Assembly: GCF_964355755.1 (NCBI RefSeq) | Contig: NC_092670.1 | Location: 2,629,001-2,693,000 of the forward strand | Reading direction: 5' to 3' | Length of the DNA stretch: 64,000 bases | Origin: Antedon mediterranea | Taxonomy: Eukaryota; Echinodermata; Crinoidea; Comatulida; Antedonidae | Shown here: in pieces, positions 1 through 13,155 of the stretch | How the letters are laid out: each line of letters starts with the position of its first letter | Numbering within the stretch: the stretch's first letter is position 1 | The notes under the pieces: model-generated | Database searches by the model: none | The model's input: the letters and a program-made list of their open reading frames with translations, nothing else | What the model was told of the DNA's origin: nothing | Made by a program: the position numbers and the translations under genes

Positions 1-1145
1 CTATTTAATACTTTGGTTAAAATGACATGTTTTTAACGTTTAATATTAAATAATATGTGTTTAAGTGCGTTGCCATTGATGTTTCAACGTTAAATTAACA
101 TTAGATTTCAGTTGGCGGTTTATTTTATCATCCTTTATTGTAAAACAAATGATTATTGGTTATTTAGGAATTTTAGATTGGCAAATATTATTGTCTCTGT
201 ATAATACAAAAAATGTTCTAGAAGTTGTGTTGAAAATTGAATGATCCTTTCATGCAAGATCAAATTTCATAAGATTCGAGCTTGTCATTGGTTAGTTTCG
301 TTTTGATAAAATTTTGAAACTGGTGTCAGTAATTTCAGTTACTTCGACGTAGGCTAGGCCTACAGTAGTAGTGGTGTGTAGAAAAAAAAGGCTCATCATT
401 GAAATTGTCAAATAAGTATGTTTTGAGGTAGGAAAACAATCTTTTTTATTTGTAATCTACTAATTTATAAGCTTTGAGCTTGACTATTTTAGCCTTATCA
501 ATAGCTAGCCTCTAGTCTAGTAGGCCACACATGCATAGCTAGGCCTAGCCTCTAGGCTATTAGCCTGGTAGGCTAGGGCTAGAGGCTAGGCTAGTAGGCT
601 AGGCAGGCTGCCAAACTGATGAACTGAATTCACTCACTAGGCCTAGTGGAAGCATTTAGTATTATGCATGTCAAGGGCAAACATTTGCCTTGCCAAGGAT
701 AACTACAGTACTGTACTTATTATGGTTATAAAATGGTATGTATTAGGCCTTTTATTTAGTTCAATACTTTCTTTATTTATCCAAAAGTATACATAAATAT
801 AATATATAATTAGTTGGCCTAGCGAGCTTTCTGCTGCTAGGCTGTAGCTACAGTAGCTGCTAATGCTATTATTAGTGTTAATAGTATACAAACACATGCT
901 GCTAGCCTAGGAGTCAGGACGGCTATTTGTTAAACTTACTCGCTTTCTTTATTTCAGATTGTAGGCCTAGCTAATAAGGCCCTTAGGCCTATGCCTAGCT
1001 AGAGTACAAAATAATGAAGTACATGTAGGCCTATAATCTTTTCTATGTGAATCAAACGAGAAAAATCTAATGGATGATCAATATTTTTATATACAAAAGG
1101 TTGGTATTTATAGTTCTTAACTTTAATATTGAATTGAATAAATAT
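1..1145. other. Non-coding stretch, no gene seen
   Basis: No convincing coding exon was found. The stretch is AT-rich, with scattered TAGGCCTA-type words and a cluster of CTAGGC-like words near 487-615. Short open frames here have no recognisable motif and no splice context. Confidence 0.6.
487..615. repeat. CTAGGC-rich low-complexity tract
   Basis: Irregular repetition of GGCTAG, GCCTAG and AGGCCTAG words over about 130 bp. The same words are scattered through the window in non-coding DNA, so this looks like a genome-wide background motif and not a unique regulatory element. Confidence 0.6.
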
Positions 1146-2416
1146 TACGCCGTGGTTAGGTTTCCGGCACCGGAACTCAACTGCTCACCGTTAGGGAATC
1201 CGACACGCTATTGCGCATGCCCAGAGCTCTGGGAAATGAATTATAGCAATACAGTAGTGCCACACACCACACCAAGAGTCGGAGTGTTATAGGGATTTAC
1301 TGTAGCTTCAATAGTCGTTGCTCGAGCGAGAGATGGATGAAACTTGGCCTATGCCATGCATGAATTAATAATTAGAATACCGACTACGCCACGCGTTAAA
1401 ATAATTATAATGATATTAATAAGAATCAGTATCTATCTTAAGAATCGTAATGCTGTTTTTAGCGTTGCGACCCCGAATTTCCGAACAGTTTTTTCACATC
1501 CACGCGGTGGCTGCCGTCAACAAATCAACTTATGATTGCATGTTATGTACAGTATAATGCGTTATGAAAAATCATAAAACTAGTCATGTAATTACTGTAT
1601 ATAATTCATAATGATATGAAGTTTATATATGAATGAAGCAACCACTTTTTAATTACAAAATAAATAGGCCCACTGATCACGTCTAACTGGTAGCCCTAGC
1701 CTAGATTAGTGGATCCCGTATTAGTACTCATGTAGGCTAGTTCGCCGTGTGGCGCAGCTATGAAATGATCCATCGCTGTTATTATAGAGGAGAGAGTCGC
1801 CGATTACCTCGCTCTGGGCATGCGCAATAGCGTGTCGGATTCCCTAACGCTGGGCAGTTGAGTTATGTTATGTACAGTATAAATGCGTTATATGAAATCT
1901 TTTATTTTGTACTTGAAAAATCATAAAAATTAAAACTAGTCATGCAATTATAATTCATAAATATATAAAGTTTATATATCAATGAAGCAGCAAATTTAAT
2001 TACGAAATAAATAGGCCCAATGGTCACATCTAGCTGGTAGGCCTACTAGTATTAGTAGGCATGTAGGCCGGCTAGTTCGCCGTGGCGCAGCTATTAAAAT
2101 GATCCATCGCTGTAAAGCTTGGTTCCCACTAGAACGTAACGCAAGGACGTAAACGCAACGCAAGCGTTTTAACCAATGACAAGCGAAGTTATAGACAGTT
2201 AGCAATCCCAAGCGAATAAGCCATCGCTTGTGATTGGTCAATTTACTTGCGTTGCGTTACGTCCTTGTGTTGCGTCGCTAGTGGGAACCACGCTTTGGTC
2301 TGTTGTAGACAAAAATAGAGTCGCCGATTACCTTGCTCTGGGCATGCGCAATAGCGTGTCGGATTCCCTAACGCTGGGCAGTTGAGTTTCGGTGCCGGAA
2401 TCCTAACCACGGCGTA
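1146..2416. mobile_element. Non-autonomous TIR element, 1.27 kb
   Basis: The left end reads TACGCCGTGGTTAGG and the right end is its reverse complement. About 90 bp of inverted terminal sequence can be followed inward, including the shared stretch that contains GCGCATGCCCAGAGC. Both ends are flanked by AATAT, a likely 5-bp target duplication. The interior has a block of roughly 330 bp duplicated in tandem (about 1540-1865 and 1866-2110) that repeats part of the terminal sequence. No transposase frame is present, so movement would need a transposase supplied elsewhere. The superfamily cannot be assigned from what is visible. Confidence 0.75.
2114..2297. mobile_element. Short MITE nested in the 1.27-kb TIR element
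   Basis: Both ends carry an inverted copy of GGTTCCCACTAG, followed inward by GCAACGCAAG-type sequence; the middle is non-coding. The element interrupts the second copy of the internal duplication of its host element, so it arrived after that duplication. A diverged relative lies at 9040-9183. Confidence 0.7.
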
Positions 2417-2421
2417 AATAT

Positions 2422-3355
2422 TAATACAGTGTTGCAATATTATTTACATAAATTGAATTGATTGCATATTTTACGTGTAAGTGTGAAATGATGTTCTGAA
2501 TTGAATTTTTGTTTATGTACAGTATGATTTTTGAACAATGTGTTAAAGATATAATTGAACTGAACAATTTTTTTTTAAATGTTTTGTTGAATATGCCGTC
2601 ACTATAGAGTTGTTCACTTTGACCAAAAATTAGATTTTAAAAAATGCATTTGTACCTTAAAAGGGGGACAATTTAAACAAACAATTGGTTTTTGGTTAAA
2701 TGTACTGTTTATTTTGTATTTTTGTTTATTTTCTACGGCAAGTGAATATCTAAATTGTTAAAATTGCAAAATGGCAAGGTATTCAAAGTATGATTGTATT
2801 AATCTTCATTGTTCATGTTTTTTGGGGACAATAAATGTTTCAACAATTAATTTTTTACTGTATTATTTTTGTTTAAAACTACAGTAACTTGATTGAATTT
2901 GTTTCAGGTTTGGAAAAATAATATTGCCACACTTTTGGAAAGCATAGGACAATGTCAACACAGGAATCGAGGCAACTGTTTATTGACTAATCGGAACAAT
3001 GCAATTACAGTATTGTGTTATTGCCATCATTTGGACTTCTGCAACATTAGCACAAGGCACCTGTGACGTGTGTTGTATTTATTGTGTTTTACTGTAATCA
3101 GCCAATATTTATAGTTATTCAATCATGTTAGTTGGCAAACATATTACAAACTGGTTATTAGTATATTTTTTATACTTAACATTGGTACCTGAGAAATTTT
3201 AAGTGAGGATGTACATTATTTGATTGTTGCTTGGATTTTGCCTGATGATTTGATAACACCTGATTAAATGTTATTTTATGTTTTTATAGAAATTAAAGAT
3301 TAGTAAGATATACAGTATTTATAAAATGTCTCTATTGATGGATTCTACGACGTAA
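2422..3355. other. Non-coding stretch
   Basis: AT-rich sequence with no coding exon that I can support. A possible acceptor-like TTTGTTTCAG occurs near 2907, but the sequence after it has stops in all frames within about 100 bp. Confidence 0.5.
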
Positions 3356-4225
3356 CAGTAACTTTACTACTAACTACTTTAAAACCGTTGATTCAAATTG
3401 GATATAGTAATTCAACAAATCAAATTTCAACGTTAAATCTATGTTTAAATTTACGTTGATGCAAATTTTCATTTCAACTTAATTATTACGTTGTTTCAAC
3501 GTTAATAATTTCAACATTGAATCAACATTGATAATTTCAACGTTGATAATCTATGTTGAATCAACGTTGACATTTTTGTTGAGGCAAACTTTCATTTTCA
3601 ACCATTTTTTCAACGTTATTTCAACGTTACTTATTTTAACGTTGTTTCAACGTTGATAATTTCTATGTTGATTCAACGTTGACATTTACGTTGAGGCAAA
3701 CTTTCATTTTCAACCATTTTTTCAACGTTACCTATTTTAACGTTGTTTCAACGTTGATAATTTCTATGTTGATTCAACGTTGACATTTACGTTGAGGCAA
3801 ACTTTCATTTTCAACCATTTTTTCAACGTTATTTCAACGTTACCTATTTTAACGTTGTTTCAACGTTGATAATTTCTATGTTGATTCAACGTTGACATTT
3901 AAGTTGAGGCAAACTTTCATTTTCAACCATTTTTTCAACGTTATTTCAACGTTACTTATTTTAACGTTGTTTCAACGTTGATAATTTCTGTTGATTCAAC
4001 GTTGACATTTACGTTGAGGCAAACTTTCATTTTCAACCATTTTTTCAACGTCATTTCAACGTTACTTATTTTAACGTTGTTTCAACGTTGATAATTTCTA
4101 TGTTGATTCAACGTTGACATTTACGTTGAGGCAAACTTTCATTTTCAACCACTTTTTCAACGTTATTTCAACGTTTGCAGATAACGTTGAATTAACGTTA
4201 ATTCAACCAATTTTTGCCCACTGGG
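3356..4225. repeat. CAACGTTGA-type tandem array, about 112-bp unit
   Basis: Six copies of GAGGCAAACTTTCATTTTC start near 3581, 3693, 3794, 3906, 4016 and 4128, giving a unit of 101-112 bp. Each unit is itself built from the self-complementary words TTCAACGTT and CAACGTTGA. The array ends with TTTTTGCCCACTGGG at about 4203-4217, which looks like the edge of a transposon-derived repeat. A weaker version of the words occurs at 85-100. Confidence 0.8.
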
Positions 4226-4610
4226 AAGTAAATCATTTAATGTTAAGTTTGCAGATGATACTTGCCTAGTTGGTTTAATTTCAAATAATAATACATCCCT
4301 GTTTATGTTGAACAATTTGTAGTCTGGTGTAAACAAAATTTTCTTGAACTAAATGCCAAAAAAACTAAATAGGTTATTGTCGATTTTAGAAGGAAAAATA
4401 AAACTAATCATGTAAATATTGAAATTGATAATGAAATTGTTGAAATAGTAGAAAGTCATAAGTACTTGGGATTAATAATTGATAATAAACTAAATTGGGA
4501 GAGCAACATTAAAGAACTCCGTACCAAGGCTAATAAGAGAATGTACTTTATATACAAAATGAAACGGTTTAATGTTAGTTCTCATCTCAGTGGGACAGCC
4601 AGTCGACAAA
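4226..4610 (+). pseudogene. LINE reverse-transcriptase fragment (CR1-like)
   Basis: Translation gives the RT palm motif FADDT (about 4248-4262), then a typical LINE stretch with LELNAKKTK, VDFRRKNKTNHVNIEI, ESHKYLGLIIDNKLNW and TKANKRMYFIYKM. The frame is broken by at least one TAG and small shifts, and both ends are truncated. This is the YLG region C-terminal to the polymerase core of CR1/jockey-like non-LTR elements. It is a dead fragment. Confidence 0.8.
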
Positions 4611-7039
4611 TCGTGTCAAATTTCGACTCGGAGAGGGCGCCCTACTTTTCTAATTTAGTTCAAAATTGCTAAATTTTAGGGTGTTGGAAAAACACAATAT
4701 TTGTAAATTTAGCTGATTATCGGAAAAATATTGTTAGTGAAATAAATTCATAAATGGTTTTAATATATTGTCATGTAAAATTAAATGTATTTGAACAAAA
4801 CGATAATCTGTAATTTAACGGCAAAATCAACCAATGTCTTTTTTCCGAAATTGTACCCTAGAAAATCGTTAAAATAAAATATTTAGAAAAATTGAACAGT
4901 CCTGAATTTAAAATCCCTGTTAGAAGAATTAATAATCTACAGAATACGATATTAAGATACAAAATTCGGTGGTTGGGATGCAGCTCCGACTATTCAAACT
5001 AAAGGTACCACTATTTGTTCCATCGAAAACTAGCGAAACCGCCATTTTGTAAACACATCATCATCGTGTTTATGAATTTATTTATAGCGAACGATATACG
5101 CGATGTTTATACTTGTCCGCGTATAAGAATTCATATAAATAAATACATTCCAATACAACGTACATTATTACTTGTTTATTTATCACAGTATACATTTTAG
5201 TTGAGGAATATTTATCATAACTATTATAATAGCTTTTATACGAGTTCGAGGCCTAGCCCTATTAGCGAGCGATTGTTCCAGGGGCGGAAAGTCACTTAGT
5301 GACGTTGTGATCGGGCGCGTCGGGCCTAGCTAATATTAATAATATGACCTGAAATAACCGGCTAACAAGAACTGTTATATACTTGCTTACAATTGTTTTG
5401 TTATTGATGAACAAACAAGCAATTAGATTGAATAACAAATTATTTATTCATTTTTTTTGGATAAAAACATGTACAAACTAGTACTCTATATAAATTAATA
5501 GTAATATTAAACTAATAGTATACAGTATTAATAAAATATAAAATAGGCCTAACATACAATAAATATTCAATTTTTAAGGTCTACCACATGACAATAACAT
5601 AATTTACAGAGTATAGTGTAGTAGGTTTGCATTCAACATAAATATTTGTATTGTAATTCATCTAAATACTCTGCAACATACATATATTTGTAATTCAACA
5701 TTTTGTTTTAAATAATTAAATTAATTATAGTTTGGGTATGACAATGTCGGTAGGTACCGGTGTCATCTTTTTATCCACTTCACTCTCAGTTTGAAGTCAC
5801 AAAGACAAAGAACTCTGCATCATCAACGATTCCTGAAAGTGTCAGAAAAAATAATAAATATTATTAAAAAAAAATTTTAATGTCAAATGGAAGCTGTATT
5901 TTATTAATTAATATTACAGTATTTGCTATTATTATTTATAATAATCTAGGCCTACTAGTAGCCTAGCTAGGCATCTATTGAGCCTAATAAATCAAATAAT
6001 AAATGAAAAATAAAATAATAATATTAATACTGATTGAAAAAAAGGATTTTTTGGGGATGGATCAGATCACCAGGCTAGGCCGGCCAGGACCAATGATACT
6101 CGTAATCAGTACAACTTAACGACTATCGGATCAGCATCAACACAGTACAACACACGTCTCGCTATCGCCTATACTGACACACGTGTCTCGCGTTGCCGAA
6201 ACCACGCTCACAGCTAGAACATGTACCTACCTTTCGAGGCCTGAGAATACACCAACAAATTTTGAACAGGATAGAAATATATCATACTCGATTAAACTAA
6301 TATTATTCTTGATAAAACAATTGATTATAATTTTTTTAATTTGTTGGGATGCACCTATTCAGAAAATGGACAACAAAACAGTAGTCAAATCGTACCACAT
6401 TTATAAATTTCACGAGTCCCGACTTCAGTCGCCGAATGTATTGTATTACTATTAGCTTCGGTTTCTTTGAAGGAAACCGATTGGTTATTCAATTATACTT
6501 ATTAGGAAATGCTTTTACCATAATAGGTAATGTTGGGCGGTTCTTAAATATTCATGAGAGCTTAAAATAAAACAGCACTTATTTGCTAGGCGACGAAAAA
6601 TCGTGGTTTCAGTTTTCAACGATAGGTGGCGCTTCAAAATCGTCAATGCGGAAGTAAGTCGATTTAACGGTCAAAACGCGAAGTGGCTTTCCCACTGTTG
6701 TTTGGTTTTCTGATATCAATGTAAACAGTAAAAGTCAAATGTTTAATAACATTCATACTTCAGAAATTTGACACAATTATGCAAGACCCATCACATCCAT
6801 TACATTCAGACATCATTATAAGTAGATCAGGAAGGGTTAGACTGACACAGGAAAAAATATCCACAAACCGTTTCAGATTTTCACCAATGTAATATCATAC
6901 AATTTATTTAACAAAAACTTTTCAAGATAGTCACTTGTATCATTTGTATTTATTTATATAGTTATCACATCGTATTATTTATTCTACTCAGGTACAAAAC
7001 ATTTCTCGAAATTGTTAACAATTTTGACAATAAAGTTAT
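4611..7039. other. Long non-coding stretch
   Basis: No exon or gene recognised. The longest open frames (61-90 codons) show no domain, amphipathic pattern or splice support. TAGGCCTA-type words occur again at 5260, 5545 and 5948. Confidence 0.5.
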
Positions 7040-7335
7040 CTTGTATCTTGTAAATATAAGATTTGACATCCCCGAGGGAATGATATTTTGTTCGATGGAA
7101 TATATTTTCCGAAGCGCTAATCGCAAAGTGAAATATACTCCATCGAACAAAATATCATTCCCAAGGGGTTGTAAAATCTTATATTTTTTACCGATATAAA
7201 AGGCGATATCTGTTATACATAGCCAACAACAAGTAGAACGATTTACGATCCTCAAAGCGGTAGTCATGTGATGCAGTTTCAACCAATCACGTTCACGTAT
7301 TTACATAAGCTATGTAATATATTATATGTATAATA
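7040..7335. mobile_element. Partial copy (C) of a palindromic tRNA-related element
   Basis: An internal inverted repeat (GAATGATATTTTGTTCG near 7078 and its complement near 7141-7162) is followed by TTACCGATATAAAAGGCGAT and then the end sequence CATAAGCTATGTAATAT. The same order of blocks occurs in the fuller copies at 31141-32100 and 51560-52485. This copy lacks the tRNA-like segment, so it is internally deleted. Confidence 0.65.
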
Positions 7336-7366
7336 ATAATTTATGTATCCAAGAGCAATCATAGAG

Positions 7367-7735
7367 TTGCAACCTCCGCCAGGTGATAATGATCCTTTTT
7401 TATTTTTATAATTTCTTTTTACATATGGACTAAAATTGTTCAAATAATTTAATAAAAAGTGGTCCAAAATTGGGATCTTGGTCCTGATTGCCTCCAAATT
7501 GTGATGGAGTCTTCCTCACCACATCTATCTGTGCTTAAAATGTGGCAAAACTCGTCTTGTAGTTTTGATGTACGGCTTAACAATAAAAAGGGATCCTGGT
7601 CCGAATTAAATGGAGTCTTCCGTGACCACATATGTATTTGTGATTTAAATTCGCTAAAGATCCGTCTGATGTTGATGTTATCCTGTGGACAAACATAGCC
7701 ACACACACACGCATACCTCTCAGAGACAAATATAA
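7367..7735 (-). mobile_element. Copy of an ACCTCCGCC-ended repeat
   Basis: One end carries AACCTCCGCC (7371) and the other ACCTCCTAGGTGG (about 7732), an imperfect inverted pair. The interior, read on the minus strand, contains a TGTGTGTGTGG-type stretch, as does the copy at 42074-42660. Open frames of 79-85 codons here are incidental. Confidence 0.5.
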
Positions 7736-9715
7736 CCTCCTAGGTGGAAGTAATAATAAATATTACGTTTTGAATCATCTAGTAGATCACTCAATTTTGT
7801 TTGTTAACAACTGTTTGTTTATATAATATAAGGTTGATAAATATAGGAGAAATGAAATTAAATGGATTAGTTATTAACAAAAGTATAAAAACAAAATTCA
7901 GACTTTTTTCTATTTTCCTAAACAATTTATTAAAGCTGTGTATCATTAAATGTTTCAAGTACATATTCAATATTATTATTCATTTTTTCTTATACTCATT
8001 TAATACATGAAAAATGATATAGTGTTGGATTTTACAAACTACAAAATAAAATTATCCCTCTAACTCTCCCAAAACCATTCTCTGTCCTTTCCTCCCGGGA
8101 TCAGAACTACTGTATCTGGTTTTTGACTCCAAATATAAAAAATAATATTATACATTTAATATTATACATAAGACTCAGACTGACATTTATTTGATCATAA
8201 TTTACTTCCAATTAAGAAACTCACTTCACTTTATTATGTTTGTTATGATATTTTCAATTACTGTACCACTTTGTAAATCAGTGCACTAGTAATGAAAGTG
8301 CCTGCAGAATAAAGAAGGAATAAACTAGATTTAATTCGTCACTATGATGAATTATAGGTTATATGCATTGATTGAAATAAAGATAATTGATTTTTAAAAG
8401 ATATATTGATTGATTGATTTTTGTTAGAATCTTTAATTATTTATAAGCAAAAACATCCTCCAGTTACTAAATTTTACCCACCCCAATAAGGCAATATCAT
8501 TGTCATCGTAATACGCAAGAAAAAATTCTGAAATAATAAATTTTTCTACGATTTTGACCCAAAACTTTGATTTATGTGTAATTTTTTATAAAACAAATAA
8601 TAAAAATAATTAAAATTTTTTAAAATATTTTTATTTATTATACATATCTTCACCAATATCCAGAGGGAAATCCATATTATTCTTAGAGAAAAATTAGTTT
8701 TTTTCATTGAATTAAACATGACAAAAAAATTAACAAACAAATTCCGAAATGGCTATAATGACGTCACATGATGTCATTAATATGCAAATAAAGCTCTTTT
8801 TTTACTCCCAACCGTAGACCAACCTTTTTTCTCCCCTTCCCTCCCACACAAAAATAATTTCAAAATTATCTCATTTAGTTTTTTTTGTGCAATTTATTAT
8901 AATCACAGTTTTTTCTTAAATGAATATTGCGCATAGGTGGGACTAATGCTGCGCAGTGAAAGGGTTAAAGCTATCAAGTTCATAGCCTGCATTTGGCCTT
9001 GTGGACATTTTGTTTAACAAACGTATGGATGGAATCTAATGCTTGGTTCCACTAGAGACGCACCACAAGGAAATTTGACCAATCAAAAGCGATGGAAAAT
9101 TTGAACTGTCGCTTGTCATTGGTCAACTGGCTGGTTTTGCATCTACGTTCTTTATTACGTATCTAGTCGGAATCAAGTTTAAGCAATATGGTATAGCAAA
9201 ACTGTATGACATAACTTCAGAACTATTTACAAAAAAATATCTTTAATAAAAATTATTTTTTCAGGTGGGCAATATATCTTTAAAATGTACTTGTAAGGCA
9301 TGGTATAATTCTTCATTGATTGTTGTACATGCAGAATAAAAAGTAAGTAAATAAATAAATGTGTTTTACAGTGTACCGTATGCTTCATTTGTAATATTAC
9401 TCCCACGTTACTCATCGTTTCTCTACCATGTTGTTTATATTTTACATACATGACTTCCTGTTCAGCGGTGGTGAGTTTTAAACTAAAAGTTGACCAAGAA
9501 CGTTAATTTATTACCGCGACTGTGTACACTATTCGAAGCGCCGGCCCGAGGCCTGCAATTGCCGGCCCGAGCCCTACTCTAGAATAGAATTTTAAAAATT
9601 GCACCGACTTGAGGCTGGCTCGGTTATTCCCAGAGTGTTTACACTTGTATACTGTTGGAGCCGGCCTCTGGCTCGCTAATACCTAAAGTGTAAATGTGGT
9701 CTTAGGCATGGTGGG
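7736..9715. other. Non-coding stretch with one MITE
   Basis: Apart from the MITE at 9040-9183 nothing is recognised. There are poly-A/poly-T rich segments near 8540-8720 and a short GC-rich stretch near 9535-9680, neither with a coding signature. Confidence 0.5.
9040..9183. mobile_element. Diverged MITE related to 2114-2297
   Basis: Begins GCTTGGTTCCACTAGA and ends with the inverted CTAGTCGGAATCAAG. The middle carries the GACCAATCAAAAGCGATGG / TCGCTTGTCATTGGTCAA inverted words also seen in the 2.1-kb copy. Confidence 0.6.
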
Positions 9716-10203
9716 TACTAGCAACTTACTAACACACTAGTTCAACTCAGGAATTCTAAGAACGTATCGGTTTCTATTCTATTCAGTCTTTTTCTAGCCT
9801 AGAATAACGGCTTGAAACGTATCTCTTAATTTCTATTATAGGGAACACCCTAAAATATCGATTTTCAACGAATCCTTGATAGCAAAGCCTGTACTAATTC
9901 ACATATTTCACTAGCGTGATAACAGAGTGCAACACTTATAGCTTTATTATCTTTGTTTCTTAGTAGTTCAACTGAGGAATTCTAAGAACGTATCGGTTTT
10001 TATTCTAGTTAGTCTTTTTGTAGCCTAGAATAACGGCTTGAAACGTATCTCTTAATTTCTATTTTATGGAACACCCTAAAATATCGATTTTCAACGAATC
10101 ACCGATAGCAAAGCCTATCCTAATTCACTAGCGTGATAACAGAGTACGACACTTAGCTTTTTTATCATTGTTTTCTTAGTAGTTCAACTCAACTAAGAAC
10201 GTA

Positions 10204-10505
10204 TCGGTTTCTATTCTAGTTATTTATTTATTTGTTCTTTCTTTAAACTGAAATACACTTTCAATACAAATGTATTTCCAAAGTGGTTCAGTAAACATAT
10301 TTACAACAATAATAAAATATAAAAAAAAAAAAAAAAAAAAACTATTTACAATTGTGAAGGCAAAAAGGTTAATACATATGTTTTCTATAGTGAAGATTTA
10401 AAAGTTGCCAAAGACATAATATGGAGTTCTGATTTTATGTTATTTGGTAGAGAATTCCATAGTTTAGTTGATCTATAAACAAAAGTTCTTTTACCCTGAG
10501 AGTTA
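10204..10505 (-). pseudogene. LINE 3' fragment embedded in the satellite units
   Basis: Read on the minus strand, this gives a LINE C-terminal signature, KRTFVYRSTKLWNSLPNN, followed by IKSELHIMSLATFKSSL and a stop. Related copies lie near 10620-10842, 13328-13627 and 13740-13968, amplified together with the satellite units. The fragment has poly-A/T at one end and no RT core. Confidence 0.7.
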
Positions 10506-11990
10506 GTTAGTCTTTTTCTAGCCTAGAATAACGGCTTGAAATGTATCTCTTAATTTCTATTTTAAGGAACACCCTCAAATATCGATTTTCAACGAATCAC
10601 TGATAGCAAAGCCTGTCATATTTACAACAAAAATAAAATATAAAAGAAAACAAAAAGAAAGAAAACAGATATAAAACTATTTACAATTTTGAAGGCAAAA
10701 AGGTTAATACATATGTTTTCTATAATGAAGATTTAAAAGTTGCCAAAGACATATTATGGAGTTCTGATTTTATGTTATTTGGTAGAGAATTCCATAGTTT
10801 AGTTGATCTATAAACAAAAGTTCTTTTACCCTGAGAGTTAGTTAGTCTTTTTCTAGCCTAGAATAACGGCTTGAAGCGTATCTCTTACTTTTTACTTTAG
10901 GGAACATCCTAAAATATCGATTTTCAACGAATCACTGATAGCAAAGCCTGTACTAATTCACGTATTTCACTAGCGTGATAACAGAGTGCAACACTTAGCT
11001 TTGTTATCTTAATTTTCTTAGTAGTTCAACTCAGGAATTCTAGGAACGCATCAGTTTCTATTCTATTCAGTCTTTTTCTAGCCTAGAATAACGGCTTCAA
11101 ACGTCTTAATTTTTACTTTAGGGAACATCCTAAAATATCGATTTTCAACGAATCACTGATAGCAAAGCCTGTACTAATTCATGTATTTCACTAGCGTGAT
11201 AACAGAGTACAACACTTAGCTTTGTTATCTTTATTTTTTTAGTAGTTCAACTGAGGAATTCTAGGAACGCATCAGTTTCTATTCTAGTCAGTCTTTTTCT
11301 AACCTAGAATAACGGCTTCAAACGTCTTAATTTTTACTTTAGGGAACATCCTAAAATATCGATTTTCAACGAATCACTGATAGCAAAGCCTGTACTAATT
11401 CACATATTTCACTAGCGTGATAACAGAGTACGACACTTAGCTTTGTTATCTTAATTTTCTTAGTAGTTCAACTCAGGAATTCTAGGAACGCATCAGTTTC
11501 TATTCTATTCAGTCTTTTTCTAGCCTAGAATAACGGCTTGAAACGTATCTCCTAATTTCTATTGTAGGGAACACCCTCAAATATCGATTTTCAACGAATC
11601 ACTGATAGCAAAGCCTGTACTAATTCACATATTTCACTAGCGTGATAACAGAGTACGACACTTAACTTTGTTATCTTTGTTTTTTTAGTAGTTCCACTGA
11701 GGAATTCTAGGAACGTATCGGTTTCTATTCTATTCAGTCTTTTTCTAGCCTAGAATAACGGCTTGAAACGTATCTCTTAATTTTTACTTTAAGGAACACT
11801 CTAAAATATCGATTTTCAACGAATCACTGATAGCAAAGCCTGTACTAATTCACGTATTTCTCTGGCGTGATAACAGAGTACGACACTTAGCTTTGTTATC
11901 TTTGTTTTCTTAGTAGTTCCACAGAGGAATTCTAGGAACTTATCGGTTTCTATTCTATTCAGTCTTTTTCTAGCCTAGAATAACGGCTTG

Positions 11991-13155
11991 ATTTGATTTG
12001 ATTTGATTTATTTCGGCATCAGTACATAAAAAATCACAGACATACAATTAAAATTGGCAAATATAAAAAAACCAATATAATAACAAGGATGCCAAGGATA
12101 ACTCATAAAAGTCCTCTACGGACTTGTTTCCAATGAGGTCCTTTGAAAAAACAGCAAAAAAGACAAACAAAGCAACATAATAAAAATTACAAAAAACAGC
12201 AAAAAGGACAATCGAAAAAAGAAGAAGCGCTAATTAAATAGTTTCTAGAGCTAGTGAACGTTCCTGTAGATACTTTTTAACTTTACTTTTAAAACAACAA
12301 ACAGTTTGTGATTCCTTAATGTTAATTGGTAAATTATTCCATTCTTTAATAGCATTGTAAAAAAAGGTCACATGTGCCATTGGCTTGATAGTTGGGATTC
12401 TAAAATTAAAATTGCATCCCCTAGTATTGTAATTATGACTGTCTGAAATTCTAATAAAACGATTGCATAAATAAGGTGGACAACAATGATTAAATATTTT
12501 AAAAACATGACAGACTCTAAGAAATTCGACACGGTCTTGGACTTTTAACATACCAACGTCGTTTAGCTGAGATTGACCAACATCAGATCGGGGACCTAAC
12601 TTTTTTATAAAACGAACCATTTTGTTTTGAGTCGTTTGTAATTTTGATTTTAAATTTTTATTTACCGTAGAAGACCATGAGCAAACCGAATAATCGAACA
12701 TCGGTTGGATTAAAGCAAAACTAAGAATTTTGCGACAATGCGAATTAAGAAATGATGATTGTCGGTACAGAAATTTCAGTCTGCCGTTTGCTTTGTTTAT
12801 AACAGAGCGGGCAATGACGTCACCTGATACATTTTGGTCAATCTCAATACCTAGATATTTGATAGATTTTGATCCATTTATAGTCGTTCCAAAGCAATCA
12901 ATATAGAATTCGTTTACTTTGCTTAATCTACGTTTAGAACCAAACAGGATGCATTCGGTCTTACCCATATGAAGCGAAAGTTGATTGTCGATCAGCCAAT
13001 TATTGCATGATACGAGATTGTTTTGGAGTTTAGATTGGATTGCGATTGGATCTTTATGGGAGTAAAAAATTGCACAATCGTCAGCGTACAAAACAACTTT
13101 ACAATCACTTTCGATACTAGATGGTAGGTCATTCACGTCAATAAGAAACAAGAGA
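11991..13155 (-). pseudogene. 5'-truncated LINE with partial RT
   Basis: A 305-codon open frame (13151-12234) carries the RT catalytic motif YADD (about residues 22-25), then LSLHMGKTECILFGSK, SIKYLGIEID and QPMFDYSVCSW, and ends with the LINE-type FYNAIKEWNNLP. This is the C-terminal part of a CR1/jockey-like ORF2; the endonuclease and N-terminal RT are missing. The 3' tail is an (ATTTG)n microsatellite, as (AAATC)n on the element strand (11991-12010). GGCTTG flanks both ends (11985-11990 and 13156-13161), a likely target duplication inside a satellite unit. The frame is intact, so the insertion is fairly recent, but it cannot be autonomous. Confidence 0.88.

Noticed and set aside
1996-2437. 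Minus-strand frames of 64-81 codons
   Set aside because: They fall in the TIR element and its nested MITE.
3356-4225. Regular repeat spacing suggesting a CRISPR-like array
   Set aside because: The spacers are themselves repeats, the genome is animal, and no cas-like gene is present.
7449-7706. 85- and 79-codon frames on opposite strands
   Set aside because: Both lie in a copy of the ACCTCCGCC repeat.
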